Assembly (NCBI RefSeq): GCF_000148995.1
Contig: NZ_GL538352.1
Location: 434,001-498,000 of the forward strand
Length of the DNA stretch: 64,000 nt
DNA from: Listeria grayi DSM 20601
GTDB lineage: Bacteria > Bacillota > Bacilli > Lactobacillales > Listeriaceae
Direction: 5' to 3'
The translations under genes were made by a program, and so were the position numbers. Numbering within the stretch: the first letter of the stretch is position 1; each line of letters begins with the position of its first letter. The notes below the pieces were generated by a model that saw only the letters and a program-made list of their open reading frames with translations, was not told where the DNA came from and did no database searches. Below are positions 36,003 through 45,032 of this stretch, one piece after another.

Positions 36003-37724
36003 ATGGGCAGAATGTTTCAATTTATCAAACCATATAAGATAGCAGTCATCATGGCTGTCTTGATGAGTTTATTAGAACTATCCGTAGAATTAACACAACC
36101 GCTTATTTTATCCAGGATCATTGACCACGGCATTATCGGCAAGGATATGCGCACGATCTATGTTTGGGGCGGTATTTTAGTTGGAATGGCTGTGCTGTCA
36201 TTGGCAGCAGGAGTGATCAATTCCTTTTACTCTGCACACGCCGGGCAAAATTTCGGACTTGATTTGCGGAGAGCGATGTACAAAAAGATCCAGTATGCGG
36301 ATTATGCAAGTTTACAACACTTTTCATCGCCGTCGTTGTTAATAAGATTAACAGATGACGTCACACAAATCCAACAATTCTTCTTTATGGGGATGCGTTT
36401 TTTACTACGCTCGCCTTTGTTGGTTATTGGCAGTGTGATTGTTTCGCTTGTGGTAAACTTTCGATTAGCACTGGTGCTTTTATGTGCGATCCCACTAGCA
36501 ATTATTCTGTTGCTGTTTTTAGTGAAGCGCGGGATCGTCACATTTGAATCGGCGCAGGCACATCAAGACGAAGTAAACCATATCATGCGTGAAAATTTGA
36601 TTGGTGTAAGATTTATGAAAGCTTTTGTACGGAAAAAACAAGAAACGGGCCGCTTTGTGGAAGAAACGGGTAGATTGACGAACGTAACGGTCTATGCGAT
36701 GCGTTTGATGCAGGTCATTCAACCAGTAACCTTATTTTTGATGAATATCGCCGTTATTATTGTGGCCTGGATCGGAAGCAAGCAGATCGACCTCGGTAAT
36801 ATGGAGCTTGGTAATACAGTCGCGATCATTAACTATGCGATGCGGATCAGCAGTTCGCTCTCCATGATGTCCTTTATGGTGATGGCTTATTCGCGCGGAC
36901 AGGCTTCGGCGAAACGGATCTGGGATATGTTAGATCATATCGAAGAAGAGGAAACCGATAGCGGTGCGGAACTGTCTGCTTTTAAAGGAGATTTGGCATT
37001 TGACAACGTTTCGTTCCATTATCCGGAAATGAATCGACTGGCACTTAAAAATATTTCATTCAAAGTAGAAGAAGGTGCTACTGTTGCTGTTTTTGGAGCG
37101 ACTGGTTCCGGGAAGACAAGTTTGTTCAACTTGATCCCAAGGCTCTATGAACCGAGTAAAGGGATGATCAAACTTGGCGGACAGCCGATCCAAGATTTAT
37201 CACTGCAAAGTTACCGGCAGCATATTGCTTATGTGGCACAGGAAACGCTGTTATTCAGTGGGACGATCGCTGATAATATTTCTTGGGGAAGCACAGGGGC
37301 ACCATTTACAGAAATCGAACAGGTGGCGAAAGATGCCCAGATTCATGATCGGATCGTCCAGCTTCCTGATGAATATGAAACGCGAGTCGGACAGCGCGGT
37401 ACCAATTTGTCTGGTGGACAAAGACAGCGGATCGCGATTGCACGGGCACTGCTGACAAAGCCGGATCTGCTATTGCTCGATGATGCGACTAGTGCACTCG
37501 ATGCCACGACAGAAGCAAAATTACTTCGAGTACTCCGAACTTATCCGCAGACCACGATTTTGATCACACAAAAAATCGGTTCGGCGCGCGCGGCCGATAA
37601 AATCCTCTTTTTAGATAAAGGCGCAGTTCTGGGATTTGGAACGCATGAAGAATTGATGGCAGCCGTGCCGATGTATCGTGATTTGATCCAGTCGGAAGCG
37701 CAGAAGGGGGCTGAGAACGCATGA
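36003..37724 (+). CDS. Heterodimeric ABC exporter, degenerate-site subunit
   Basis: Multidrug-type ABC half-transporter of 573 residues: six membrane helices (about 15-310) and a nucleotide-binding domain (about 340-570). Walker A is FGATGSGKTS, the signature LSGGQRQRIAIARALL is canonical, but Walker B ends LLLLDDATSALD with Asp where the catalytic Glu should be, and the switch His is replaced by Gln in LITQKIGSA. Such changes mark the non-hydrolysing site of heterodimeric exporters like BmrC/BmrD. ATG 36003 has GAAAGAGG upstream. It overlaps the next gene by ATGA, so the two subunits are made together. Substrate unknown. Confidence 0.9.
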   Translation: MGRMFQFIKPYKIAVIMAVLMSLLELSVELTQPLILSRIIDHGIIGKDMRTIYVWGGILVGMAVLSLAAGVINSFYSAHAGQNFGLDLRRAMYKKIQYADYASLQHFSSPSLLIRLTDDVTQIQQFFFMGMRFLLRSPLLVIGSVIVSLVVNFRLALVLLCAIPLAIILLLFLVKRGIVTFESAQAHQDEVNHIMRENLIGVRFMKAFVRKKQETGRFVEETGRLTNVTVYAMRLMQVIQPVTLFLMNIAVIIVAWIGSKQIDLGNMELGNTVAIINYAMRISSSLSMMSFMVMAYSRGQASAKRIWDMLDHIEEEETDSGAELSAFKGDLAFDNVSFHYPEMNRLALKNISFKVEEGATVAVFGATGSGKTSLFNLIPRLYEPSKGMIKLGGQPIQDLSLQSYRQHIAYVAQETLLFSGTIADNISWGSTGAPFTEIEQVAKDAQIHDRIVQLPDEYETRVGQRGTNLSGGQRQRIAIARALLTKPDLLLLDDATSALDATTEAKLLRVLRTYPQTTILITQKIGSARAADKILFLDKGAVLGFGTHEELMAAVPMYRDLIQSEAQKGAENA

Positions 37725-39559
37725 AAGAAACACTAAAAACACCTTTTCAATATGAAAAACTAAATGTCCCCTTAGCGAAGAGCGGCAAGCGCTTGAAAAC
37801 AGATAATTTAAAGGCTGGTTTCAGCAGTACGATTTTCAGAGTATGGCATTATTTGACAAATTTTCGATTGAAGTTGCTACTGGTGATCTTCATGGTCATC
37901 ATCAATGTAGCTGCTACGATCTTAGGACCATTCCTGATCGGGGAGATCATTGACCATTATCTTGTTCCATTCCACGCCGAACAATTGCTGATGATGCTGT
38001 TTATCACACTATCCGTTTACTTTCTGCTATCAGCCAGTACTTGGTTTGAAAACTATTTTATGATCGATGTCGGTCAGCAGACTGTTTTTAACTTACGGGA
38101 AGAATTATTTGTTAAATTTCAAAATCTGCCAATGGCATTCTTTGAAAAACGGCAAAATGGTGATCTAATGAGTCGGATGACCAATGATATCGATAATGTC
38201 GGCCGTTCACTCAATGATTCGATTATTGAGATCTTATCCAGTTTGCTCACATTTGTCGGTATCTTATGTTTTATGCTGTATTTGAGTCCGATCCTAACGT
38301 TGATCAGTTTAGTCGTTATCCCGATCATGTACTTTGGGATGCGCTGGATCACGAAGCGTACAAGTGTTTATTTCAAAGAGCAACAGCGGGAATTAGGGAA
38401 ATTGAATGGCTTTATGGAAGAAACAGTCTCCGGCCAATTGACGGTCAAAACATTTCACCGCGAGGAACAGACGTTGAAGGAATTTGACGAACAAAGCATG
38501 CGCTACCGAAATGCCGGCTTTTGGTCGCAAATCTTTTCCGGGATTATTCCAAAATTGATGAATGCTCTGACAGCATTTGGTTATGCGATCGTTGCCTTTG
38601 CTGGTGGTGCGCTAGCGCTTCAACCACACACTGGAGTAACAATCGGAATGATCGTGGTATTCCTTGAGTATGTGCGTCAGTTTATCCGACCGTTAAATGA
38701 TTTGGCTAATCAATTCAATGCGTTATTGTCGGCAGTGGCTGGAGCAGAACGGGTCTTTGAGATTTTAGATGAAGAACCGGAAAAAGATGCTGCTGATGCG
38801 ATCCAGGTAACATCAATCGAAGGACAAGTCGATTTTGAAGCTGTTTCATTTGGATATGATGATAATGAGATTCTGCATGAGGTTTCTTTGCATGCTAATA
38901 GCGGGGATACGCTCGCTTTAGTCGGCCCAACCGGCTCAGGGAAAACAACGATCATCAGTTTGCTTTCGCATTTTTACAAACCAGATCATGGGATTGTTAA
39001 AATCGATGGTATCGACTTACAGAAAATAACGAAAGAAAGTTATCGCCGGCAGTTGGCATTTGTTTTTCAAGAAACATTCCTGATCCGCGGTACAATTGCA
39101 GAAAATATTCGTCTCGGCAAGCCTGATGCGACGCAAGAAGAGCTAGAAGCGGCTGCAGAAATGGCGAACGCAGATAGCTTTATCGAGGAACTGCCGGATA
39201 GCTATGAAACCTATCTAGAACAGGATGGGGCGGGGATCAGTCAAGGTCAACGACAGCTTCTTTCGATCGCCCGGGCATTTTTGGCTAATCCGCGGATTTT
39301 GATCATGGATGAAGCGACTAGCAATATCGATACGGTGACGGAGATGAAAATCCAAGAAGCTATGCAGCGCTTAGCTTCCGAGCGAACTACGTTTCTCGTT
39401 GCTCACCGTTTGAACACAGTGCGTCAAGCAGATCAGATCTATGTCTTGGAAAACGGTTCGATCAAAGAGCACGGCAACCACGAGGTATTGATGGAAAAAC
39501 GAGGATATTACTATGAACTGTATCAAAATTATCAGCAAAGTAATAGTATTGAAGTATAA
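37721..39559 (+). CDS. Heterodimeric ABC exporter, catalytic subunit
   Basis: Partner half-transporter of 612 residues with an N-terminal cytoplasmic extension of about 45 residues, six membrane helices and a nucleotide-binding domain. Walker A is VGPTGSGKTT, Walker B ILIMDEATSNID with the catalytic Glu, and the switch His is present in VAHRLNTV. Its signature is ISQGQRQLLSIA rather than LSGGQ. In the dimer this faces the degenerate Walker A/B site of the partner, so only one site hydrolyses ATP. It starts within the stop of its partner gene (ATGA at 37721) and ends at a bidirectional terminator. Confidence 0.92.
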   Translation: MKETLKTPFQYEKLNVPLAKSGKRLKTDNLKAGFSSTIFRVWHYLTNFRLKLLLVIFMVIINVAATILGPFLIGEIIDHYLVPFHAEQLLMMLFITLSVYFLLSASTWFENYFMIDVGQQTVFNLREELFVKFQNLPMAFFEKRQNGDLMSRMTNDIDNVGRSLNDSIIEILSSLLTFVGILCFMLYLSPILTLISLVVIPIMYFGMRWITKRTSVYFKEQQRELGKLNGFMEETVSGQLTVKTFHREEQTLKEFDEQSMRYRNAGFWSQIFSGIIPKLMNALTAFGYAIVAFAGGALALQPHTGVTIGMIVVFLEYVRQFIRPLNDLANQFNALLSAVAGAERVFEILDEEPEKDAADAIQVTSIEGQVDFEAVSFGYDDNEILHEVSLHANSGDTLALVGPTGSGKTTIISLLSHFYKPDHGIVKIDGIDLQKITKESYRRQLAFVFQETFLIRGTIAENIRLGKPDATQEELEAAAEMANADSFIEELPDSYETYLEQDGAGISQGQRQLLSIARAFLANPRILIMDEATSNIDTVTEMKIQEAMQRLASERTTFLVAHRLNTVRQADQIYVLENGSIKEHGNHEVLMEKRGYYYELYQNYQQSNSIEV

Positions 39560-39560
39560 A

Positions 39561-39597
39561 AAAAAGCGTGATTTGCGATAAACAAATCACGCTTTTT
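39561..39597. terminator. Bidirectional terminator between ABC exporter and mntH
   Basis: A 15-bp perfect stem (AAAAAGCGTGATTTG at 39561-39575 with its complement at 39583-39597), a 7-nt loop and A/T runs on both sides. Confidence 0.9.
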
Positions 39598-39599
39598 TG

Positions 39600-40943
39600 T
39601 TATGAAAATGTTGTGAAAATCAGCCAAATATTAAGTAGTGTCAAAATAACCGAGATACCCCAAGCAATCCAGTTTGTCACTTTGCTGTTGCTAAATTCCC
39701 CCATTAATTTCTTATCGCTAGTAAACATGGTGAGTGGAATGATCGAGAACGGTAGAGCGATACTTAGGAAAACTTGTGTATAAATCAATAGTTTTTCGAC
39801 GACTGCTTCTGTATCTCCAAAGATGATGATACAGATGATGACGGGGATGATCGCAACGACACGTGTGATCATTCGACGTGCCCACATTGGCATCCGCATA
39901 TGGATATAGCCTTCCATAATGATTTGTCCGGTCAATGTCCCGGTGATCGTTGAGTTTTGCCCGGAAGCAAGCAAGGCGACGGCGAATAGAACACTTAACG
40001 CAGGACTCGCAATCGCGCCGACAATCGAATTATCGTTCAAAGCCCGATATAGCTGACCGAGTGTATCAAGCGGTCCATCATAACCGAAGAATAAGGAAGC
40101 ACCAAGGATCAATAGTAGACAGTTGATGATAAAAGCGATCGTCAATTGAATGTTGGAATCGATCGTGGCAAATTTGATTGCTTCTTTTAACGATTTTCGA
40201 TCCGTCCGATCATATTTTCTTGCTTGGACAATCGAAGAATGCAGATAAAGGTTATGCGGCATGATCGTGGCACCAACGATACCAAGAGCAATCAAGAGCG
40301 CTCCTTTATTCGTGACGATCTCAGGCTTTGGAATAAAGCCACCGAAGATTTCTGATACTGCCGGACTGGAAATAATCACTTCATATAAAAAGATAACTAA
40401 AATAGTGGCGATCAGCGTCGCAACGATCGCTTCGATTTTCCGGAAACCGAATTTGGTTAATAATAAGAGCAAGAATACGTCTAAAACAGTAATAAATACA
40501 CCTAACAAAAGCGGCAAATTAAAGAGTAAGTTCAATGCTACAGCACTACCAATCACTTCGGCGATATCAGTGGCCATAATAGCAAGTTCGGTAATCAGCC
40601 AGAGGGCGATCCCCCATTTTTTTCCTGCTCTGATCCGTGTGACTTGAGCAAGATCCATCCCCGTTACAATACCTAGTTTTGCGGACATCGCTTGAAGCAA
40701 CATCGCAATCAGACTGGAAACTAAAATTACTGTTAAAAGCAAGTAACCAAACTGTGCGCCACCAGCAATCGATGTCACCCAGTTTCCGGGATCCATATAG
40801 CCGACTGCTATCAAGGCTCCAGGTCCAGAGTAGGCAAATAATTTTTTCCAAAAGCCGGCATTATGCGGGATGGATACAGTATTATTGATTTCAGCTAAGC
40901 TAAGCCCATTTTCTGTTTTAGTAAATAAGCGATTTTCTTTCAT
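39600..40943 (-). CDS. mntH: Nramp-family Mn(II) transporter
   Basis: Proton-coupled divalent metal importer of the cytoplasmic membrane, 447 residues with eleven predicted helices. It has the Nramp metal-site motif [20 protein letters not shown] in helix 1 (Asp-Pro-Gly-Asn), [13 protein letters not shown] (the Met-Pro-His of helix 6) and the family stretch [22 protein letters not shown] 40943 is chosen because AAGGAG lies 8 nt upstream; a TTG two codons earlier lacks the spacing. A probable MntR box and promoter lie directly upstream, so expression should fall when manganese is high. Confidence 0.95.
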   Translation of the reverse strand: MKENRLFTKTENGLSLAEINNTVSIPHNAGFWKKLFAYSGPGALIAVGYMDPGNWVTSIAGGAQFGYLLLTVILVSSLIAMLLQAMSAKLGIVTGMDLAQVTRIRAGKKWGIALWLITELAIMATDIAEVIGSAVALNLLFNLPLLLGVFITVLDVFLLLLLTKFGFRKIEAIVATLIATILVIFLYEVIISSPAVSEIFGGFIPKPEIVTNKGALLIALGIVGATIMPHNLYLHSSIVQARKYDRTDRKSLKEAIKFATIDSNIQLTIAFIINCLLLILGASLFFGYDGPLDTLGQLYRALNDNSIVGAIASPALSVLFAVALLASGQNSTITGTLTGQIIMEGYIHMRMPMWARRMITRVVAIIPVIICIIIFGDTEAVVEKLLIYTQVFLSIALPFSIIPLTMFTSDKKLMGEFSNSKVTNWIAWGISVILTLLNIWLIFTTFS

Positions 40944-40973
40944 GGTCAAAACTCCTTTTTCAGGGAACTAAAA

Positions 40974-40992
40974 AAGTTTCCCTCGTGCAACT
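40974..40992 (-). promoter_or_regulatory. mntH: Probable MntR operator of mntH
   Basis: On the minus strand the sequence reads AGTTGCACGAGGGAAACTT. It closely resembles the B. subtilis MntR site of the mnt operon as I recall it (TTTGCATGAGGGAAAC). It begins about 8 bp after the predicted -10, so bound MntR-Mn would block transcription initiation. Confidence 0.65.
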
Positions 40993-40999
40993 AATACCT

Positions 41000-41027
41000 A
41001 TTTTACATAAATTTTTTCAAAATGCAA
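41000..41027 (-). promoter_or_regulatory. mntH: Probable mntH promoter
   Basis: On the minus strand TTGCAT (41027-41022) and TAAAAT (41005-41000) are separated by 16 bp, immediately upstream of the MntR-like box. Sequence and regulatory position agree with each other. Confidence 0.55.
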
Positions 41028-41068
41028 GTAAAACATTTTAACAGTCCAAACAATCTAGTGTAGAATCC

Positions 41069-41087
41069 AGTATATTCATAGTATACT
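41069..41087. promoter_or_regulatory. Inverted repeat before the nitric oxide synthase gene
   Basis: AGTATA at 41069-41074 and TATACT at 41082-41087 form an inverted repeat with a 7-nt spacer, 25 bp before the start codon. The right arm could double as a -10 element. A regulator binding here would control nos; none is identified. Confidence 0.35.
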
Positions 41088-41111
41088 AAAGGAATAATAG
41101 GAGGATAGGCA

Positions 41112-42203
41112 ATGACTATATATCAAGAAGCCCAAACATTTTTAACCAGGATGTATCAAGAAAAACAATATTCAGCTGAAGCATTGAAAAACAGGCTACA
41201 GACTGTCATGCAAGAAATAGAAGCAACAGGAACATACACACATACCACTGAAGAGTTGGAGAGTGGTGCAAAAATGGCGTGGCGCAATAATAATCACTGC
41301 ATTGGTCGGTTGTTTTGGAATACCCTCCAAGTAGTGGATGCGCGCGAAGCAGATACGCTAGACAGAGTGAAAGCGTATTTGTTTTCTCATTTGGAAAAAG
41401 CGACTAATAATGGAAGAATCAAACCATATATTACAATATTCAAACCAGATACAGTCAAAATCTGGAATCACCAATTGATCCGCTATGCTGGTTATCGTGC
41501 TGAAGAAGAGCAAATCGGTGATCCGCATTCCAATTCTTTCACCGAATTATGCCTGAAATTAGGCTGGCAAGCTCCGAAAACAGATTTTGATATCTTGCCA
41601 CTACTTGTACAAGTCGACAGCAAGACACCGCCTAAGCTGATCGATATCCCGCAAAAACTTGTAAAAGAAGTGCCGATGACGCATCCGGATTATCCGGCAT
41701 TTGATGAGCTGGGATTAAAATGGTATGCAGTACCGATCATATCCGATATGGTCTTGGAGATCGGTGGGATCATTTATCAAGCAGCGCCCTTTAACGGCTG
41801 GTACATGGAAACGGAGATCGGCGCGCGTAATTTTGCTGATGAAGATCGCTATAATCTATTACCTCAGATGGCAGATATTATGGCATTGGATAGAAAAAGA
41901 ACCGATACATTATGGAAGGATCGTGCCTTAGTGGAACTGAATGTTGCCGTGCTGCATTCCTTTCACCAAGCAAAAGTACAAATCGTTGATCATCATACCG
42001 CTGCTAAACAATTTGGTACTTTTGAAGAGAAAGAATTAGCTGCCGGAAGGGAACTAACGGGCAATTGGGCCTGGCTGATCCCGCCCGTATCGCCAGCAAC
42101 GACAGCGATCTTCCACCGTCGTTTTGATAATACGATCAAAAAGCCAAACTTCTTTTATCGGAAAAACGGAAAAAACGAATTAAAATGTCCGTTCCCACAT
42201 TAA
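41112..42203 (+). CDS. nos: Nitric oxide synthase oxygenase (bacterial type)
   Basis: Heme enzyme that oxidises arginine via N-hydroxyarginine to citrulline and nitric oxide, with electrons from cellular reductases because bacterial forms lack a reductase domain. The 363 residues match the oxygenase domain length of B. subtilis and staphylococcal enzymes. The proximal heme ligand is Cys63 in MAWRNNNHCIGRLFW; the substrate-binding Glu is in YMETEIGARNFADEDRYN, and the C-terminal NWAWLIPPVSPATTAIFHRR covers the pterin/dimer region. ATG 41112 has AGGAGG upstream. It is divergent from mntH and stands alone, with no arginase or reductase beside it. I do not know this gene from L. monocytogenes. 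Roles in oxidative stress and antibiotic tolerance are known in other Firmicutes. Confidence 0.95.
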   Translation: MTIYQEAQTFLTRMYQEKQYSAEALKNRLQTVMQEIEATGTYTHTTEELESGAKMAWRNNNHCIGRLFWNTLQVVDAREADTLDRVKAYLFSHLEKATNNGRIKPYITIFKPDTVKIWNHQLIRYAGYRAEEEQIGDPHSNSFTELCLKLGWQAPKTDFDILPLLVQVDSKTPPKLIDIPQKLVKEVPMTHPDYPAFDELGLKWYAVPIISDMVLEIGGIIYQAAPFNGWYMETEIGARNFADEDRYNLLPQMADIMALDRKRTDTLWKDRALVELNVAVLHSFHQAKVQIVDHHTAAKQFGTFEEKELAAGRELTGNWAWLIPPVSPATTAIFHRRFDNTIKKPNFFYRKNGKNELKCPFPH

Positions 42204-42283
42204 TCATTTCTTTAAAGTATTTTTAGGATTTTTAGAAAAGATTCTTGTATAATAGAAGGAAAATGATAAAAAGGAGTTTGGAG

Positions 42284-42994
42284 ATGAAGATTAATCAAGT
42301 AAAAAGGGATGCAAGACCATTTTTAAAGGGAAATTATCTCACATTGCTCGTCACGATGATTGTCTATATTATTTTGTCAGGAGATCAGATCTATATTCAG
42401 TTCAACGATATTTCTCTTTCCGGTCTTATAAGCGATAAAATCACAGATTTATTCGTAAGTAATCAGATATTGGGTAGTCTACTATTCTTATTCTGGATCT
42501 TTATATCGGCACCATTAAATTATGGAAAAGATGGTTATTTTTTAGAAGTAATAGAAGGGGACAAGCCGAAAATTTCGCGATTGTTTCAAAATTTCACACG
42601 CCAAACATATTTTCGCTCGTTAGGGCTTGTCTTACTAACAATACTTTATACGTTGCTATGGTCATTGCTTTTTGTTATTCCGGGAATCATCAAAGGATTT
42701 AGTTACAGCCAAGCAAATCGTATTGCCCGTGACAATCCGGAACTGACTGCGAATCAAGCTATTACCCAAAGTCGTGAAATGATGGACGGCTATAAATGGA
42801 AATTATTTGTCATGTATATCAGTTTTCTGTTATGGTATATCCCCGCTATCATACTTTCGTTTTTTGGGTTAGCTATCGCACCAACTGTGTTACCTATCCT
42901 CGCAACCATTGTTGCAGTAGCGACCGGAATTTTGATCAGACCCTATTTTGAAACAGCAAATGCAATTTTTTATACCCGCGCTAAACAGCGTTAA
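42284..42994 (+). CDS. DUF975 family membrane protein
   Basis: Integral membrane protein of 236 residues with about five or six helices. The family is indicated by the N-terminal KRDARPFLKGNYLTLL, by PLNYGKDGYFLEVIEGDKP before the second half, and by the GIIKGFSYSQANRIARDNPE and QSREMMDGYKWKLF segments. Function is unknown. ATG 42284 has AAAGGAG upstream, and a TATAAT at 42248-42253 may be its -10. Its stop is 29 bp before the following wall-hydrolase gene, so both may be one unit. Confidence 0.8.
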   Translation: MKINQVKRDARPFLKGNYLTLLVTMIVYIILSGDQIYIQFNDISLSGLISDKITDLFVSNQILGSLLFLFWIFISAPLNYGKDGYFLEVIEGDKPKISRLFQNFTRQTYFRSLGLVLLTILYTLLWSLLFVIPGIIKGFSYSQANRIARDNPELTANQAITQSREMMDGYKWKLFVMYISFLLWYIPAIILSFFGLAIAPTVLPILATIVAVATGILIRPYFETANAIFYTRAKQR

Positions 42995-43022
42995 GCAGTA
43001 TTAACAAAGGAAGTGAATCAAA

Positions 43023-43892
43023 CTGGTACGGAAAAGAATTTCTAAAAAGCAAAGACAGAAGCGCAACTGGATGACAATTGGAATTCTCTTGTTTTTGATA
43101 TTGGTTGGCGTTATTGCTTCCTTTGTTAGGCAGCAATATCTCATTATCACAGCGCCAAAACCTGATCCTGCCTATCATACGAAAGAACAAAATTTTATCA
43201 ACGAATTATCCGTTCATGCGCAGGAGATCCAAGCTAAGCATAATATTTTAACAAGTGTGACACTTGCGCAGGCCATCTTGGAATCTAACTGGGGCGAGAG
43301 TGAGCTAGCAAGTAGCGCCAACAATTTGTTCGGTGTGAAGAGCACGACTAGCAAACCGCATGTCAGCATGAAGACCAAGGAGTTTGAGAAAGGAAAGTGG
43401 AAAGAGATCACCGCCAATTTCCGAAAATATCGGGATTGGGAAGAGTCGCTGGATGATCATGCCGCATTGTTCTTAAATGGGACTTCCTGGCACCGCGATA
43501 AATATCGTTCTGTCATTACTGCGAAAAATTATAAACAAGCCGCACACGCGCTGCGGGAAGCTGGCTATGCCACTGATCCAGGCTATACGGAGAAACTGAT
43601 CGAGCTAGTGGAAAAGTATCATCTTGAAAAGTATGACCGGATCTCGGATAAAATCTACTATAACGCAAAAGCGGACCGGCAAGCGAAAGTGAAAGCTGGA
43701 GTTGATGAGACGATCTGGTCAAGGCCATATGGATTGAAAGGAGCACAGCCGTTAGAATCCACCAAATACTACCAGCGTGACAAATTACAGATCACACGCG
43801 AAGTGAAAACTGATAGCGGCGTCTGGGTACAATTACATCAAAAAGACAAAAATATCGGCTGGATTCAATCCAAATACCTAGAAAAGAAATAA
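43023..43892 (+). CDS. Membrane-anchored glucosaminidase with one GW module (apparent CTG start)
   Basis: Peptidoglycan hydrolase, 289 residues if started at CTG 43023. The cytoplasmic end is very basic (RKRISKKQRQKRN), followed by one membrane anchor (about residues 18-37), a glucosaminidase domain (about 55-195; catalytic Glu in AILESNWGES, YATDPGYTEKL) and one GW-like module ending IGWIQSKYL. GGAAGTG lies 7 nt before the CTG, and no ATG, GTG or TTG is in frame upstream. The first ATG (43071) would lose the positive-inside tail and has no ribosome site. If CTG is not used, the gene begins at 43071. It matches lmo1215/lmo1216-type autolysins by position (from memory). Confidence 0.82.
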   Translation: MVRKRISKKQRQKRNWMTIGILLFLILVGVIASFVRQQYLIITAPKPDPAYHTKEQNFINELSVHAQEIQAKHNILTSVTLAQAILESNWGESELASSANNLFGVKSTTSKPHVSMKTKEFEKGKWKEITANFRKYRDWEESLDDHAALFLNGTSWHRDKYRSVITAKNYKQAAHALREAGYATDPGYTEKLIELVEKYHLEKYDRISDKIYYNAKADRQAKVKAGVDETIWSRPYGLKGAQPLESTKYYQRDKLQITREVKTDSGVWVQLHQKDKNIGWIQSKYLEKK

Positions 43893-43911
43893 AATACACT
43901 GACTTATTCAT

Positions 43912-43950
43912 GAGCAAAAAGTCCTAATGTAGGCTTTTTGCTTTTTTTAT
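43912..43950 (+). terminator. Terminator after GW hydrolase
   Basis: AGCAAAAAGTCCT pairs with AGGCTTTTTGCT with one bulged T, loop AATGT, followed by a T run. It is imperfect but well placed, 20 bp after the stop. Confidence 0.7.
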
Positions 43951-44122
43951 TTTCAAAAAGAAACCGTTAGCAAAGGGTTTAAGCAGAAAGATTCGTTCTT
44001 CTTCGTAATATTTGTAACAATAAAGAAAAGTATATGACAGAAATATTTTGATAGAATGAAGTGGTTGTCAAACGAGAGTAGTAATTATTTCAAATCATGA
44101 AAGGAATGTGCAAACAATCATT

Positions 44123-44953
44123 ATGCTAAAACTTGTAAAAAAGCATATTGTTATTCTAGGGATCAGCTTATCCATTACGATGGTAGCCTGTCCAGTTGTT
44201 TCAGAGGCACGAACAACTGCAGAAAACAATAAGCAGGAAAGTTTCATAAATGAGATTGCGCCTTACGCCAAAAAAGTTCAGCATGAACATCATATTTTAT
44301 CAAGCATCATCATCTCACAAGCAATCTTAGAATCTAACTGGGGCACAAGCAAACTTGCAAAACAAGGAAAAAATCTCTTTGGAATCAAAGGTGCTTTCAA
44401 GGGGAATGCCATTTATCTGCCTACCAAAGAATTTCGAAAAGGGAATTGGATCGCGACTAATGCTTCTTTTTGTGTTTATCCGAGCTGGTATGAATCACTA
44501 AGCAGTCATGGCGAACTTCTTGGAAAAGGTCCAAGCTGGAACCGCAATCTCTATAAAGGCTTGGTAAACGAAACAAATTACAAAAAAGCCGCAGCTATCA
44601 TCGGCAAATCCGCTTATTCATCTGATCCGGATTACACAGAAAAATTAATTTCGCTAATTGAGAAATTTAAGTTGCAACAATACGATAATGATCTTGTCGC
44701 AGAAAAACAAAGCCGCAAAAATCTTGTCGACTTTGCTGGGATCTTTCCGAGAAAATCTATGTTGACCACGGTGCAGTCAGATACTCAATTTGCACAAGCT
44801 GCAAAATTAGGATTGACGATCAGTAGTCCACTGCGTTTTGAACGGAACTCTGTCGGACGCACGCAAGTGACATACAAAGTCACGCATCCATTCCAATCGA
44901 GCGCGAATTTATTAGTCGAGGCTTCCATTACAAATGGGATGATTTTACGCTGA
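44123..44953 (+). CDS. Secreted glucosaminidase without GW modules
   Basis: Exported peptidoglycan hydrolase of 276 residues, paralogous to the preceding gene. It has a signal sequence (about residues 1-30, ending VSEA), a glucosaminidase domain (about 40-190; catalytic Glu in AILESNWGTSK, then NLFGIKGAFKG and SDPDYTEKL) and then an unrecognised C-terminal part of about 75 residues instead of a GW module (PRKSMLTTVQSDTQFAQAA, ending NGMILR). ATG 44123 gives a clean signal peptide; an in-frame GTG at 44108 is too close to its AAGGAA, so the start is uncertain. The odd C-terminus may be a decayed or novel wall-binding domain. Confidence 0.8.
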   Translation: MLKLVKKHIVILGISLSITMVACPVVSEARTTAENNKQESFINEIAPYAKKVQHEHHILSSIIISQAILESNWGTSKLAKQGKNLFGIKGAFKGNAIYLPTKEFRKGNWIATNASFCVYPSWYESLSSHGELLGKGPSWNRNLYKGLVNETNYKKAAAIIGKSAYSSDPDYTEKLISLIEKFKLQQYDNDLVAEKQSRKNLVDFAGIFPRKSMLTTVQSDTQFAQAAKLGLTISSPLRFERNSVGRTQVTYKVTHPFQSSANLLVEASITNGMILR

Positions 44954-44987
44954 TAAAAGCATGAAAGTTCGTCTTCGCTCTAAAAAC

Positions 44988-44996
44988 TGGTATAAT
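44988..44996 (+). promoter_or_regulatory. Extended -10 promoter of the M42 peptidase gene
   Basis: TGGTATAAT is a perfect extended -10 (TGn plus TATAAT), 36 bp before the ATG at 45033. There is no clear -35. Confidence 0.55.
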
Positions 44997-45032
44997 AAAC
45001 GAAACAATAGGTTTTTAGGGAGGAATAAGTAA

